Positions 9,155 through 17,435 of a DNA stretch of 64,000 nt are shown piece by piece. Position 1 is the stretch's first letter; each line of letters opens with the position of its first letter. Source of the DNA: Candidatus Pseudobacter hemicellulosilyticus (GTDB lineage Bacteria; Bacteroidota; Bacteroidia; Chitinophagales; Chitinophagaceae); NCBI GenBank assembly GCA_029202545.1, contig CP119311.1, positions 2,480,001 through 2,544,000 of the forward strand. Reading direction: 5' to 3'. The notes beneath the pieces were generated by a model, which was given only the letters and a program-made list of their open reading frames with translations, ran no database searches and was not told the origin of the DNA. The translations under genes were made by a program, and so were the position numbers.

Positions 9155-10513
9155 ATGATCCGCTACTTCCTTGTTCTCAGCTTCAGCGTTGTCGGTTTAG
9201 CTGTTTCCGCTCAGCAAAAGCAAAACAAAAGATCATCCAGGCCTAATGTGATCCTGATCTATTCCGACGATCAGGGCGCTATTGACCTGAACTGTTATGG
9301 CTCCAAAGACCTCTATACGCCCAACCTGGACGGGCTGGCGCAGCGGGGAGTCCGCTTCACGCAGTTCTATGCGGCTTCGCCTATCTGTTCTCCTTCCCGG
9401 GCCAGTCTGCTCACCGGCCGCTATCCGCAGCGGGCGGGACTGCCGGATATGGCTTCTTCAGATGAAGGCGTAGCCGGGATGCCGGGCAGCCAGTATACCC
9501 TGGGCGAACTGTTCAAAGATGGTGGGTATGCCACGGCCCATATCGGCAAATGGCATGTGGGCTATACATCGGAGACTATGCCCAACCAGCAGGGCTTTGA
9601 TCAGTCCTTTGGGTTCATGGGGGGCTGTATCGACAACTATTCCCACTTCTTTAACTGGAGCGGTCCCAGCCGGCATGACCTGTGGCGGAATGGCAAAGAA
9701 GTGTATGAGCCAGGCCAGTTCTTCCCGGACCTGATGGTGCGGGAGGCCAATAGTTTCATGGAGCAGAACAGGAATAATCCCTTCTTCATTTATTTCGCCA
9801 TCAATATTCCTCACTATCCTTTGCAGGGCGAGCAGAAATGGCCGGACTATTACAAGGACCTGCCTTCTCCCCGCGATAAATACGCCGCCTTTGTCAGCAC
9901 CATGGATGAAAAGATCGGCCTGGTACTCAAAAAGCTGGATGAGCTGGGACTGCGTGAGAATACTATTGTGATCTTCCAGCCGGACCAGGGTTTTTCCATG
10001 GAAGACCGTGGCTTTGGCGGCGGTGGCTCGGCCGGTGCGCTGCGAGGTTCCAAGTTCAGTTTGTTTGAAGGAGGGGTGCGGGTGCCTGCCATTATCAGCT
10101 GGCCGGGAAAAATTCCGCAGAGCGAGGTCCGGAGCCAGTTTGCCAGCAATATCGACTGGTTTGCCACGCTGGCCCAGTATTGTACTCTCCAGCTGCCGGC
10201 CCGTAAGCTGGATGGCAAAAGCCTGGCGCCGGTCATCAACTCAGCCAGCGCTCCTTCGCCCCATCCTGCTTTTTACTGGCAGTCGCGCGGGTCAAAAGAA
10301 AATCCGCAATGGGCTGTCCGCGATGGCGATTGGAAGCTGCTGCACAATCCGCAGCAGGCAAAGCCCGGCGACCTGGACAACCAGCATTTTATGCTGATCA
10401 ACCTGCAGCAGGACAGTACGGAGTCAGTTAATTTATCCTCCCGTTATCCGGATATGCTGCAAAAACTGAAAAAACAGTACGAGGATTGGATCAGGGAAGT
10501 TGGGCAGCAGTAA
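9155..10513 (+). CDS. Secreted sulfatase (formylglycine-dependent, Cys type)
   Basis: The 452-residue protein starts with a signal peptide (AVSAQ). The alkaline-phosphatase-superfamily fold begins with RPNVILIYSDDQG (metal-binding DD). The sulfatase signature CSPSRASLLTGRYP follows, with the Cys to be converted to formylglycine at residue 78. The Lys/His site GKWHVGY and the distal motif IVIFQPDQG are present. Maturation needs an anaerobic or FGE-type sulfatase-maturing enzyme, which is not in the window. The substrate is probably a sulfated glycan, in keeping with the preceding GH2 and GtaA-like genes. It converges on the GntR gene. Confidence 0.92.
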   Translation: MIRYFLVLSFSVVGLAVSAQQKQNKRSSRPNVILIYSDDQGAIDLNCYGSKDLYTPNLDGLAQRGVRFTQFYAASPICSPSRASLLTGRYPQRAGLPDMASSDEGVAGMPGSQYTLGELFKDGGYATAHIGKWHVGYTSETMPNQQGFDQSFGFMGGCIDNYSHFFNWSGPSRHDLWRNGKEVYEPGQFFPDLMVREANSFMEQNRNNPFFIYFAINIPHYPLQGEQKWPDYYKDLPSPRDKYAAFVSTMDEKIGLVLKKLDELGLRENTIVIFQPDQGFSMEDRGFGGGGSAGALRGSKFSLFEGGVRVPAIISWPGKIPQSEVRSQFASNIDWFATLAQYCTLQLPARKLDGKSLAPVINSASAPSPHPAFYWQSRGSKENPQWAVRDGDWKLLHNPQQAKPGDLDNQHFMLINLQQDSTESVNLSSRYPDMLQKLKKQYEDWIREVGQQ

Positions 10514-10593
10514 AGGTGGTGGCGGTTTAATGAACTGTTTTTGTGTGTTCCTGATCTGTTCAATTGACAGCACCTATTTGGTGGGTACAGCTG

Positions 10594-11310
10594 TTAAAAA
10601 TAATCCTGGAGGAAGAAATTATCAGTATTGCAATACAAAGAGGAATAGATATTGACCTCTTTGCGGTTGGTCTGTAGTTTACGTTTCATGTGTACTATAG
10701 GGCTATTGGGTTTCAGCTGCAGCAGCTCACTGAGCTGTTTGCTGGCTGTGATGGCCCAGATCTTCTGTTCGCCACCCTTCACTTCAATATCATAATGGTC
10801 TTGCAGTATCTTGAAAAGGGAACGGTCTTCCAGGTTCCTGCCGGTGAAGCGGGGCAGCTGGTGGTTGCCGATATAGGTTTCCTCAAAGAGGATAGGACGC
10901 TGGTCAACCACACGCAGACGGGAGAAGAAGATACAGCCTGCGGCCTGTTCAGGTTCGGTCAGGTCAAAGAAAAAAGGAGCGGGCCAGGGCATGGCCACCT
11001 GTTTTTGCAGGAGTGAGGTCTTTAATTGGTTCTCCCCAAAACCTGCTGTAACGCCTTTGATAGAGAGAATGCCCAATCCTTTTTTTGGTTCGGCCACAAT
11101 ACTGCCTTTCCCATGCTGGCGGTTGATATAGCCCAGGTTACTGAGGGCTGCCAGGGCCTGGCGGACAGTGGGACGGGTGGTGTTGTACAATTTGCAGAGG
11201 TCGTTCTCCGAGGGGAGCAGGTCCCCTATTTTATACTGCCGGTTATCGAGCTGTTCCTTCAGGTCTTCAAAAAGTTGCTTATATAATGGCGCCGTGGTCT
11301 TCGTTCTCAT
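10594..11310 (-). CDS. GntR/HutC-family transcriptional regulator with UTRA domain
   Basis: I start the gene at the ATG at 11310 (MRTKTTAPLYKQLFEDLKEQ), giving 238 residues. An open frame extends further upstream but that part has no family resemblance. Residues 1-75 form the winged helix (LPSENDLCKLYNTTRPTVRQ). Residues about 90-238 form the UTRA effector-binding domain (FEETYIGNHQLPRF, ending YCNTDNFFLQDYF). HutC-type regulators usually bind phosphorylated sugars or amino acid derivatives. A symmetric TTGT-ACAA site lies directly upstream, so autoregulation is likely. It may control the neighbouring sulfatase and GH genes, but no matching operator was seen there. Confidence 0.9.
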   Translation of the reverse strand: MRTKTTAPLYKQLFEDLKEQLDNRQYKIGDLLPSENDLCKLYNTTRPTVRQALAALSNLGYINRQHGKGSIVAEPKKGLGILSIKGVTAGFGENQLKTSLLQKQVAMPWPAPFFFDLTEPEQAAGCIFFSRLRVVDQRPILFEETYIGNHQLPRFTGRNLEDRSLFKILQDHYDIEVKGGEQKIWAITASKQLSELLQLKPNSPIVHMKRKLQTNRKEVNIYSSLYCNTDNFFLQDYF

Positions 11311-11342
11311 AGTGATTGGGGCGCAAATTAGCCATTTGTTAT

Positions 11343-11356
11343 CTTGTATAAACAAG
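11343..11356 (-). promoter_or_regulatory. Candidate GntR/HutC operator
   Basis: The sequence CTTGTATAAACAAG is an inverted repeat (CTTGT-ATAA-ACAAG) lying 33-46 bases upstream of the GntR start codon. Its centre and half-sites resemble the G-T-n-T-A-n-A-C core of HutC-type operators. Confidence 0.5.
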
Positions 11357-11474
11357 TTGTGCATAAGTTTTATGGAGAGGAGGGTGGTACGCCCGCTCTG
11401 CCTGGTCAGTACAGTGGCTGGTTCAGGATGGCTTTTATTCGGCGGCATGCAGTGCGCTGAAATACGATGGCCGT

Positions 11475-11511
11475 TTCAGTGTATGCCGGTGGAGGACAGT
11501 CGTACACTGAA
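11475..11511. repeat. Inverted repeat between GntR and esterase genes
   Basis: TTCAGTGTA at 11475-11483 pairs perfectly with TACACTGAA at 11503-11511 around a 19-base loop. The flanks GGCC and GGCC (just outside) can extend the pairing. It could be a cruciform or an operator; no T-run follows. Confidence 0.4.
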
Positions 11512-11592
11512 AAACAGGCCGGTCCCATTTTAAGAAGGAAGTAATTGGCAGGGACTTTTATAGGCAGATGAAACCTTATAATGGTTGAATAA

Positions 11593-12495
11593 TTATTGCA
11601 GATACTGGTTGAACCAGTCAACAAACTGTTTCATTTCTTCGCTGGCGTCCGGCCAGCCATGCCCTGCTTCTTTTCTGATGAGCAGCTTATTGGGTACACC
11701 TGCTTTTTTGAGTGCTTCAATGAATACCTGTGATTGCTGTAGGGGCACCAGCTGGTCTTTGTCGCCATGAGCTATGATCACCGGAGGATCGTCCGGGCTG
11801 ACTGCATAAACAGGGGAGAGCTGGCGGGCGAGTGTCAACCGGTCGGTGCTGCTGACGGGAACATACTGTTGGTATGTATCGCTGAAGGTCTGGAAGTCGA
11901 AAGCTGCTGTCAGCTTGATCTGGCGCAGGAAAGCAGCATCGGTGGCCACATTGTTGCCGGCGATCCCATAGTTCAGGAAATCGGTGGGAGGGAAGAAGAT
12001 GGCGGCGGCCTGGACCCGGGCGGAGACCTTGTCTACCGGATCTGCTGAAGTGGTGGTGCTATCTGCATTGGCAGTAGCGGCTACCAGTGCCAGCTGTCCG
12101 CCGGAAGAGGCGCCGCTGATACCGATCTGGTTGCTGTTGATCCCATAATCAGCAGCATGATAACGGATAAACCGGATGGCGCGTTGCAGGTCTTTCACCT
12201 GTTCCGGAATGGCGTATCGTGGTTGTGAAGAGGTAAGCACGAGGAAAACAGTGTATCCATTCTCCCGGAAGGGCGTAGTAACGGTACTGAAAAAGGGAAT
12301 GCTTTGCGGATCGGAGACCCAGAAGCCATTGATCACCTGGATGACGGCTTTACCGTTACTGCTGCCGGCAGGCGGTAATTGGTGCATGGTCAGGGCCATG
12401 CCGTCCTTGTAACCGTAAATGATCGGGCTGTTGGTATCGGTCTGCGCCTGTATGGCTGCGTTGATCAGCAGCAGTAAGCAAAGCAGGTATTTCAT
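11593..12495 (-). CDS. Secreted alpha/beta-hydrolase (esterase / BD-FAE type)
   Basis: The 300-residue protein has a signal peptide (INAAIQAQ). It has the nucleophile elbow GISGASSGGQ (Ser near residue 127). The acid (GDKDQLVP) and the catalytic His (EAGHGWPD) lie near the C-terminus. The spacing fits small carbohydrate or feruloyl esterases and lipases of the prolyl-oligopeptidase-like group. It is downstream of, and in the same direction as, the AraC gene (62-base gap), so co-transcription is possible. The substrate is unknown. Confidence 0.85.
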   Translation of the reverse strand: MKYLLCLLLLINAAIQAQTDTNSPIIYGYKDGMALTMHQLPPAGSSNGKAVIQVINGFWVSDPQSIPFFSTVTTPFRENGYTVFLVLTSSQPRYAIPEQVKDLQRAIRFIRYHAADYGINSNQIGISGASSGGQLALVAATANADSTTTSADPVDKVSARVQAAAIFFPPTDFLNYGIAGNNVATDAAFLRQIKLTAAFDFQTFSDTYQQYVPVSSTDRLTLARQLSPVYAVSPDDPPVIIAHGDKDQLVPLQQSQVFIEALKKAGVPNKLLIRKEAGHGWPDASEEMKQFVDWFNQYLQ

Positions 12496-12557
12496 TCGTG
12501 AATGGTTTTATCGAATATGCACTAAAGCAGGATAGTGTACTGTTAAAAATGCGACAT

Positions 12558-13418
12558 TCAGAAAGCGCCGATCCTGTTCTCGCGGTAGCTCTGTTCTGCA
12601 ATGCCTACCAGTCGTTCCGGTGATTGGTTGTCCAGCGCTTCATAGGCGGTGGGCGACAGGCCGGTGAAAGCCTGGTAGTCGAGCGCCAGGTGCTGGTAAT
12701 GGCTGTACTGGCATTCATAAGCGATCTCGGTCCAGCTGCGGTCCGGGTGCCGGAGTTTCAGCATAAAACTTTTTTCAAAGCGGGCGGCCCGGGCAAATTG
12801 TTTGGGCGACAGACCGATGCGTTCCCTGAACTGCCGCTGCAGTTGCCGGGGGCTGAGGCAGGCGGCCTGTGCCAGTTTGCTGAGTGACAGCTGCTGGTCC
12901 TGCAGTAGTAAATGGGCGGCCTGGTCCAGCCCCTGCGGCCTCGCATTGCGCCGGTTGATCAATCCTTGCATAAATACTTCTGCATACTGTATCATCTGCT
13001 GGTAGTCGCGGGCATGAAAGAGCTGTTCATTAAGCTGCCGGGTAGCTGTTCCCAGCAGGGATTCGGCATCCATAAAGCGATTGGTAAGCTCATAGGCGGA
13101 AATGCCTGTCAGCCGGTGCAGGCCGGCAGGGGTAAAGACGATATGCAGCGTGAGAAAATTGTTCCCCAGGATATGCCGGGTATTGGCAAACAATTGCTGT
13201 CCGCTGAACATAGCAGGCTGAGCGGACAGGGGCTCCGGGTTATTATGGAAGTGGATCAGCTCCCTGTCGAACGGATAAAAAGCCAGGTATTGCTGTGGTC
13301 TTGGCGGAAAGAGCTTGGCAGGCGGTAGCCGGGCGCCTGAAAACGTGAAATGTACAATCCGGAAGAACTGTACATAGGCACGTAAGGCCGGGGATGGCAG
13401 GTAGTTTTTCAGCTGCAT
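12558..13418 (-). CDS. AraC-family transcriptional regulator (DUF6597-type sensor)
   Basis: The 286-residue protein has an N-terminal sensory region beginning MQLKNYLPSPALRAYVQFFR and a C-terminal pair of helix-turn-helix motifs (LSLSKLAQAACLSPRQLQRQ and WTEIAYECQYSHYQHLALDY). This layout is common in single-component regulators of oxidative or electrophile-responsive genes. It is divergent from the pirin gene with 128 bases between start codons, so it is the best candidate regulator of the quinone-response operon. Confidence 0.88.
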   Translation of the reverse strand: MQLKNYLPSPALRAYVQFFRIVHFTFSGARLPPAKLFPPRPQQYLAFYPFDRELIHFHNNPEPLSAQPAMFSGQQLFANTRHILGNNFLTLHIVFTPAGLHRLTGISAYELTNRFMDAESLLGTATRQLNEQLFHARDYQQMIQYAEVFMQGLINRRNARPQGLDQAAHLLLQDQQLSLSKLAQAACLSPRQLQRQFRERIGLSPKQFARAARFEKSFMLKLRHPDRSWTEIAYECQYSHYQHLALDYQAFTGLSPTAYEALDNQSPERLVGIAEQSYRENRIGAF

Positions 13419-13546
13419 GGCGTGCTGCTTACAGGTTACTACGAATATACCGAAAGCCGCTCATAGGGCGAGGGGCTATTTCTTAATCCAGTTCAATGGA
13501 TCGGGGTGGGTTCCTGGCGGACATTTGTGGTATAAAACGAAAGAAC

Positions 13547-14272
13547 ATGACCCAATACACACAATATAAAGCAGGAGACCGCGGGTATGCGGACCATGGC
13601 TGGTTAAAAAGCGCCCAGAGCTTCAGTTTCTCGGGTTATTACAATGCTGAGCGCCTGCATTTTGGCGCCCTGCGTGTGCTGAATGACGACTGGGTAGCCG
13701 GCGGCAAGGGCTTTGGCAGGCATCCGCACGACAATATGGAGATCATCAGTCTGCCCCTGGAAGGCGCCCTGGTACACAAAGACAACCTGGGCAATGAGCA
13801 GGTGGTACAGGCGGGGGAACTGCAGGTCATGAGTACAGGTAAGGGCGTATTCCATAGCGAGTACAATGCCGATCCGGAAAAGCCGGCGCAGTTCCTGCAG
13901 ATCTGGGTATTCCCGCAGCAGCTGAATACGGAGCCGCGCTACCAGCATCTCCGCCTGCAGCCGGAGCACCGGCAGGGGCGTTTGCAGACCATCTTATCGC
14001 CCACGGGCGAGGACGGCAGAGCCAGCATCAACCAGGAAGCCTGGTTCAGTCTTGGCCGCTTTGACCAGCATGAAGGGGCTTCCTATGCATTGCATACAGC
14101 GCGTCACGGGGTCTATGTCTTTGTCATCAGCGGCAGCTTCCTGGTGAACGGCCAGGTGCTGGGCAGCAAGGACGCCCTGGGCATAGAAGGCGTGGATATG
14201 CTGCACCTGGCAGCCCTGGAGGCAGGAGCAGAGATATTGCTGATAGAAGTGCCTCTGCGGCCCCAATCTTAA
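13547..14272 (+). CDS. Pirin family bicupin protein (quercetinase-like)
   Basis: I place the start at the ATG at 13547 (MTQYTQYKAGDRGYAD), which gives about 241 residues and matches the family N-terminus. The metal site of the N-terminal cupin is visible as HPHDNMEIIS (His-x-His) with a later HSEYNADPEK. YhhW-type pirins open the ring of quercetin and other flavonoids with Fe or Cu. It is the first gene of a co-directional run (nitroreductase, receiver-like protein, dioxygenase, hydrolase) that resembles the MhqR electrophile regulon. Confidence 0.9.
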   Translation: MTQYTQYKAGDRGYADHGWLKSAQSFSFSGYYNAERLHFGALRVLNDDWVAGGKGFGRHPHDNMEIISLPLEGALVHKDNLGNEQVVQAGELQVMSTGKGVFHSEYNADPEKPAQFLQIWVFPQQLNTEPRYQHLRLQPEHRQGRLQTILSPTGEDGRASINQEAWFSLGRFDQHEGASYALHTARHGVYVFVISGSFLVNGQVLGSKDALGIEGVDMLHLAALEAGAEILLIEVPLRPQS

Positions 14273-14357
14273 ACTACTTCAAGCCCATTACTTGTTGTAG
14301 GTTAATGGAGCAGGGCAGGCCGCCGGCGTAATTTTACACTATCAAAATCAACGACAA

Positions 14358-14957
14358 ATGAAAACGATGAATACTCCCGATCATCACAAAACTGCCCAGA
14401 CAACTTACCCCGTGACCGATTTGATCCGGAATCGCTGGAGCCCCCGTTCTTTCTCGGCCCGCGAGCTGAGCGATGAAGCAATGCTCACTATCCTGGAAGG
14501 GGGTAACTGGGCGCCGAGCGCCAACAATTCCCAGCCCTGGCGGCAGGTATATGCCCTGCGCGGGACCAGGGGGTTTGACGCCATTGTGTCTGTGCTGGCA
14601 GCGGGCAATCAACCCTGGGCCAGGCTGGCCGCCGCCTTGGTTGTAACAGTAGGTGTGCGGGAGCTGCCTGATAGCCAGCAGAAGAATGCCTACTACCTGC
14701 ATGATGCGGGCATGTACAATGCTTTTATGCTGTTGCAGGCGCAGTCGATGGAAGTATCTGGACACGTAATGGCCGGGTTCGACAAACATAAAATGGCCGA
14801 ACTGCTGGACCTGCCTGTGTCTGAAGAAGCGGTGACTGTAACAGCGCTCGGATACCGGGATGAAGCGGAAAAGCTGGAAGAGCCTTATCGTACGCGGGAA
14901 CTGAGCAAGCGGAGTCGCAAGACTTTAACAGAGACTGCCACTGCCTTCAGTATCTGA
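14358..14957 (+). CDS. Nitroreductase family protein (MhqN/YdfN-like)
   Basis: The 199-residue protein has the FMN-binding signature RNRWSPRSFSARELSD at residues about 25-40 and WAPSANNSQPWR at about 52-63, both typical of NAD(P)H-dependent flavin nitroreductases. In Bacillus the paralogue MhqN sits beside the MhqO dioxygenase and the MhqD hydrolase and helps clear quinones and aromatic electrophiles; the same trio is present here. The gene follows pirin by 85 bases. Confidence 0.88.
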   Translation: MKTMNTPDHHKTAQTTYPVTDLIRNRWSPRSFSARELSDEAMLTILEGGNWAPSANNSQPWRQVYALRGTRGFDAIVSVLAAGNQPWARLAAALVVTVGVRELPDSQQKNAYYLHDAGMYNAFMLLQAQSMEVSGHVMAGFDKHKMAELLDLPVSEEAVTVTALGYRDEAEKLEEPYRTRELSKRSRKTLTETATAFSI

Positions 14958-15011
14958 TAATGGTTTTGACATCAGGATGATGCCTTGTACTACTATTGAA
15001 AAAAATAAGAC

Positions 15012-15320
15012 ATGACACAAAGACCTATTTATATACTGGCGCTGGGCCGCAATGCCGAGATCATGGAAGTGATGCAGCGGCTGCTGAATGCCCGCGACAA
15101 CTGGAGTGGCGCCGCAGTGACCACAGATGAGGAAGCCTGGGCGCTACTGGAGCAGCAGTCCTGCGCTGTGATGCTGCTCTGTGCAGGCATATCCGAAGCT
15201 GAAGAGCAGGCCTGGAAAGAAAAACTGGCCCTTGCATATCCTGCTACTATTGTGCTGCGCCATTACGGAGGCGGCAGCGGGCTGCTGGAAAATGAACTGC
15301 TGTCCGTATTGAATAAGTAA
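15012..15320 (+). CDS. Small receiver-like hypothetical protein
   Basis: The 102-residue protein has no signal peptide. It looks like a degenerate CheY-type fold (IYILALGRNAEIMEVMQRLL; hydrophobic strand AVMLLCAGI; TIVLRHYGGGSG). The usual acidic phosphorylation pocket and the conserved Lys are not convincing, so it is probably not a classical phospho-receiver. It sits between the nitroreductase and the dioxygenase (54 and 30 bases), so it belongs to the operon. Its role is unknown; it may regulate or chaperone a neighbour. Confidence 0.7.
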   Translation: MTQRPIYILALGRNAEIMEVMQRLLNARDNWSGAAVTTDEEAWALLEQQSCAVMLLCAGISEAEEQAWKEKLALAYPATIVLRHYGGGSGLLENELLSVLNK

Positions 15321-15350
15321 AACTGACTACCAACCAATTAATAAACTATT

Positions 15351-16289
15351 ATGAACAATCGTATACAGGGCCTTCACCATATTACGGCTATTGCCGGAAA
15401 CGCCCAGAAGAATTATGATTTTTATACTAAGGTAATGGGATTGCGCATGGTCAAAAAGACGGTGAATTTTGATGATCCCGGCACCTATCACTTTTATTTT
15501 GGTAACGAGAACGGTACGCCTGGCACCATCCTGACTTTCTTCCCCTGGGAAGGCATTGTACCTGGCAGGGTAGGGACCGGCATGGCCACGGAGATCGGAT
15601 ATGCAGTACCTGCCGGCAGTCTTGAATACTGGGAAGACCGCTTACAACAGGCGGATGCACGTCCCGGTCTTCAGGGCGAACGTTTCGGTGAACGCTACCT
15701 GCCTTTTGAAGATCCCGATGGGCTGAAACTGACGCTGATAGTGCCTAAACAGGCAGATGCCCGGACCCCCTGGGAAACAACAGCCGTGACGGCTGCTACT
15801 GCCACCCGTGGTTTCCACAGCATAACGCTGACCTTACGCAATATCAAACCTACGGCCGATATCCTGACAGAAGTATTTGGTTACAGACTGCTGGAGCAGG
15901 ATGGTAACAGGTATCGTTTTGTAACGGATGCCATAGACAATGCCAATATCGTTGACCTGGTGCAGATCCCTGAATTGCCTGTCGGCCATGTGGCTGGTGG
16001 CACCAATCACCACGTAGCCTTCCGGGTAAAAGACGACCAGGTACTAATGGAGTACCGCGACAAGATCCTCAGCAGGGGATTGAATATTACCCCCAAGATC
16101 AACCGCGACTATTTCTATTCCCTCTATTTCCGGGAGCCCGGTGGTGTGCTGTTTGAACTGGCGACTGATAACCCTGGCTTTACCGTGGACGAGCCTTTGC
16201 ATGAGCTGGGTAAGAACCTGAGGCTGCCTGTGCAGCATGAGCACCTGCGTGGGGATATTGAAAAGAGTTTGCCGAAGCTGGTGCTGTAA
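15351..16289 (+). CDS. mhqO: Ring-cleaving dioxygenase, VOC family (MhqO-like)
   Basis: The 312-residue protein has two vicinal-oxygen-chelate modules. The first starts GLHHITAIAGNAQKNYDFYT and the second GFHSITLTLRNIKPTADILT. The metal-binding His are in LHHIT and NHHVAF, and the Glu is in GVLFELATD. This is the MhqO/MhqE group, thought to cleave hydroquinones with Fe(II). Its last 21 codons are repeated several times after the stop codon (see the repeat at 16230). The symbol is by analogy with Bacillus. Confidence 0.88.
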   Translation: MNNRIQGLHHITAIAGNAQKNYDFYTKVMGLRMVKKTVNFDDPGTYHFYFGNENGTPGTILTFFPWEGIVPGRVGTGMATEIGYAVPAGSLEYWEDRLQQADARPGLQGERFGERYLPFEDPDGLKLTLIVPKQADARTPWETTAVTAATATRGFHSITLTLRNIKPTADILTEVFGYRLLEQDGNRYRFVTDAIDNANIVDLVQIPELPVGHVAGGTNHHVAFRVKDDQVLMEYRDKILSRGLNITPKINRDYFYSLYFREPGGVLFELATDNPGFTVDEPLHELGKNLRLPVQHEHLRGDIEKSLPKLVL

Positions 16290-16800
16290 GGAGGAATTGC
16301 TGTTTTGCCGAACCAGGTTGAGGGGCAGATGCTTGAAAGATAGATGGAGTGAGGGAGGTGTTTTTTGCGGTTGCCAGTGCAGTGTGAGCACCTGCGTGGG
16401 GATGTTGAAAAGAGCTTGCCGAAGCTGGTGCAGAAAGTTGGAACTCCTGTTTTTTCGGACCAGATGAAGGGGTAGCTGTTTGAAAGATTGATGAAGAGAG
16501 GGAGGTGTTTTTTGAGGTTGCCGGTGCAGTGTGAGCACCTGCGTGGGGATGTTGAAAAGAGCTTGCTGAAATTGGAACTGCTGTTTTTACGGACCAGGTT
16601 GAGGGGTATCTGTTTGAGAGATAGACGAGGTGATTGAGGCTTTTTTAGGTTTCTGGTATAGAGTGAAGCTGAGATGCAGAAGAGATTGATGGTGTTTACG
16701 CTGTACGAAAGGAGCTGTCCTGTTTTTCTGGACCGGCTGCTATGGTAAGTGTTGGAAAAGGACGGAAATAGTGAAGAACTGTTTTTTTAGGGCAGATAAA
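16230..16800 (+). repeat. Tandem degraded copies of the mhqO 3' end (147-bp unit)
   Basis: The word GCACCTGCGT recurs at 16241, 16388 and 16535, exactly 147 bases apart (49 codons). Copy 0 is the end of mhqO plus its 3' flank. Copies 1 and 2 still read in one frame as RLPVQCEHLRGDVEKSL, against RLPVQHEHLRGDIEKSL in the gene. A fourth, more diverged copy ends near 16800 (the GGA-CT-CTGTTTTT-GGACC block recurs near 16439, 16574 and 16710). The unit is roughly 63 bases of coding sequence plus 84 bases of flank. The copies have no convincing start codon and fill the whole 531-base gap before mhqD. Confidence 0.88.
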
Positions 16801-16820
16801 TTTTTTAAAAAGGAGTTTGT

Positions 16821-17435
16821 ATGCATGACTATAGAGTGGTGTCAACAGGTACACCGATAGAAGAAGCAAAGAAAGTATTGATCCTGATCCACGGACGTGG
16901 AGGCAGTGCCGAAGATATCCTGGGATTGGGCCGGGTATTGAAAGTGGATGGTTTTGCGTTGATGGCCCCACAGGCCACGGGTGGAGCCTGGTATCCTTAT
17001 TCTTTTCTGGCGCCGCCGGCGCAGAACGAGCCTTGGCTGAGCAGTGCCATTGCCAATCTTGAAAGGCTGGTGAGTGAAGTGGAGCAGCAGGGGATAGGGG
17101 TAGAGAATATTTATTTTGCGGGGTTTTCGCAGGGGGCTTGTCTGACCCTGGAATTTGTGACCCGCAACGCCCGGCGATATGGTGGTGTGGCCGCTTTTAC
17201 GGGTGGACTGATCGGCGATCAGCTGTATCCGGAAAGATATAAAGGTGATTTTGGCGGCACGCCAGTATTCGTTGGAACGGGTGATCCTGATCCGCATGTG
17301 CCGGTAGCCCGGGTGGAAGCATCAAAAGCATTATTGGAGCAGATGGGCGCCGCAGTGACCTTAAATGTCTATAAAGGACGGATGCATACCATCAGTCAGG
17401 ATGAGATTGCCAGGGCGAATGAAGTGGTGTTTTGA
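16821..17435 (+). CDS. mhqD: Phospholipase/carboxylesterase family hydrolase (MhqD-like)
   Basis: The 204-residue alpha/beta-hydrolase starts with a strand and the oxyanion motif LILIHGRGGSAEDIL. It has the nucleophile elbow YFAGFSQGACL, an acid in GTGDPDPHVP and the catalytic His in GRMHTIS. This matches the MhqD/YodD group that partners MhqO in quinone resistance. The gene's 3' end is duplicated downstream in degraded tandem copies. The symbol is by analogy. Confidence 0.86.
   Translation: MHDYRVVSTGTPIEEAKKVLILIHGRGGSAEDILGLGRVLKVDGFALMAPQATGGAWYPYSFLAPPAQNEPWLSSAIANLERLVSEVEQQGIGVENIYFAGFSQGACLTLEFVTRNARRYGGVAAFTGGLIGDQLYPERYKGDFGGTPVFVGTGDPDPHVPVARVEASKALLEQMGAAVTLNVYKGRMHTISQDEIARANEVVF

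Noticed and set aside
16044..16538. Minus-strand frame of 164 codons with an internal 49-residue repeat
   Set aside because: It is the antisense reading of the mhqO tail copies; the periodicity comes from the 147-base DNA repeat and the frame overlaps the mhqO gene.
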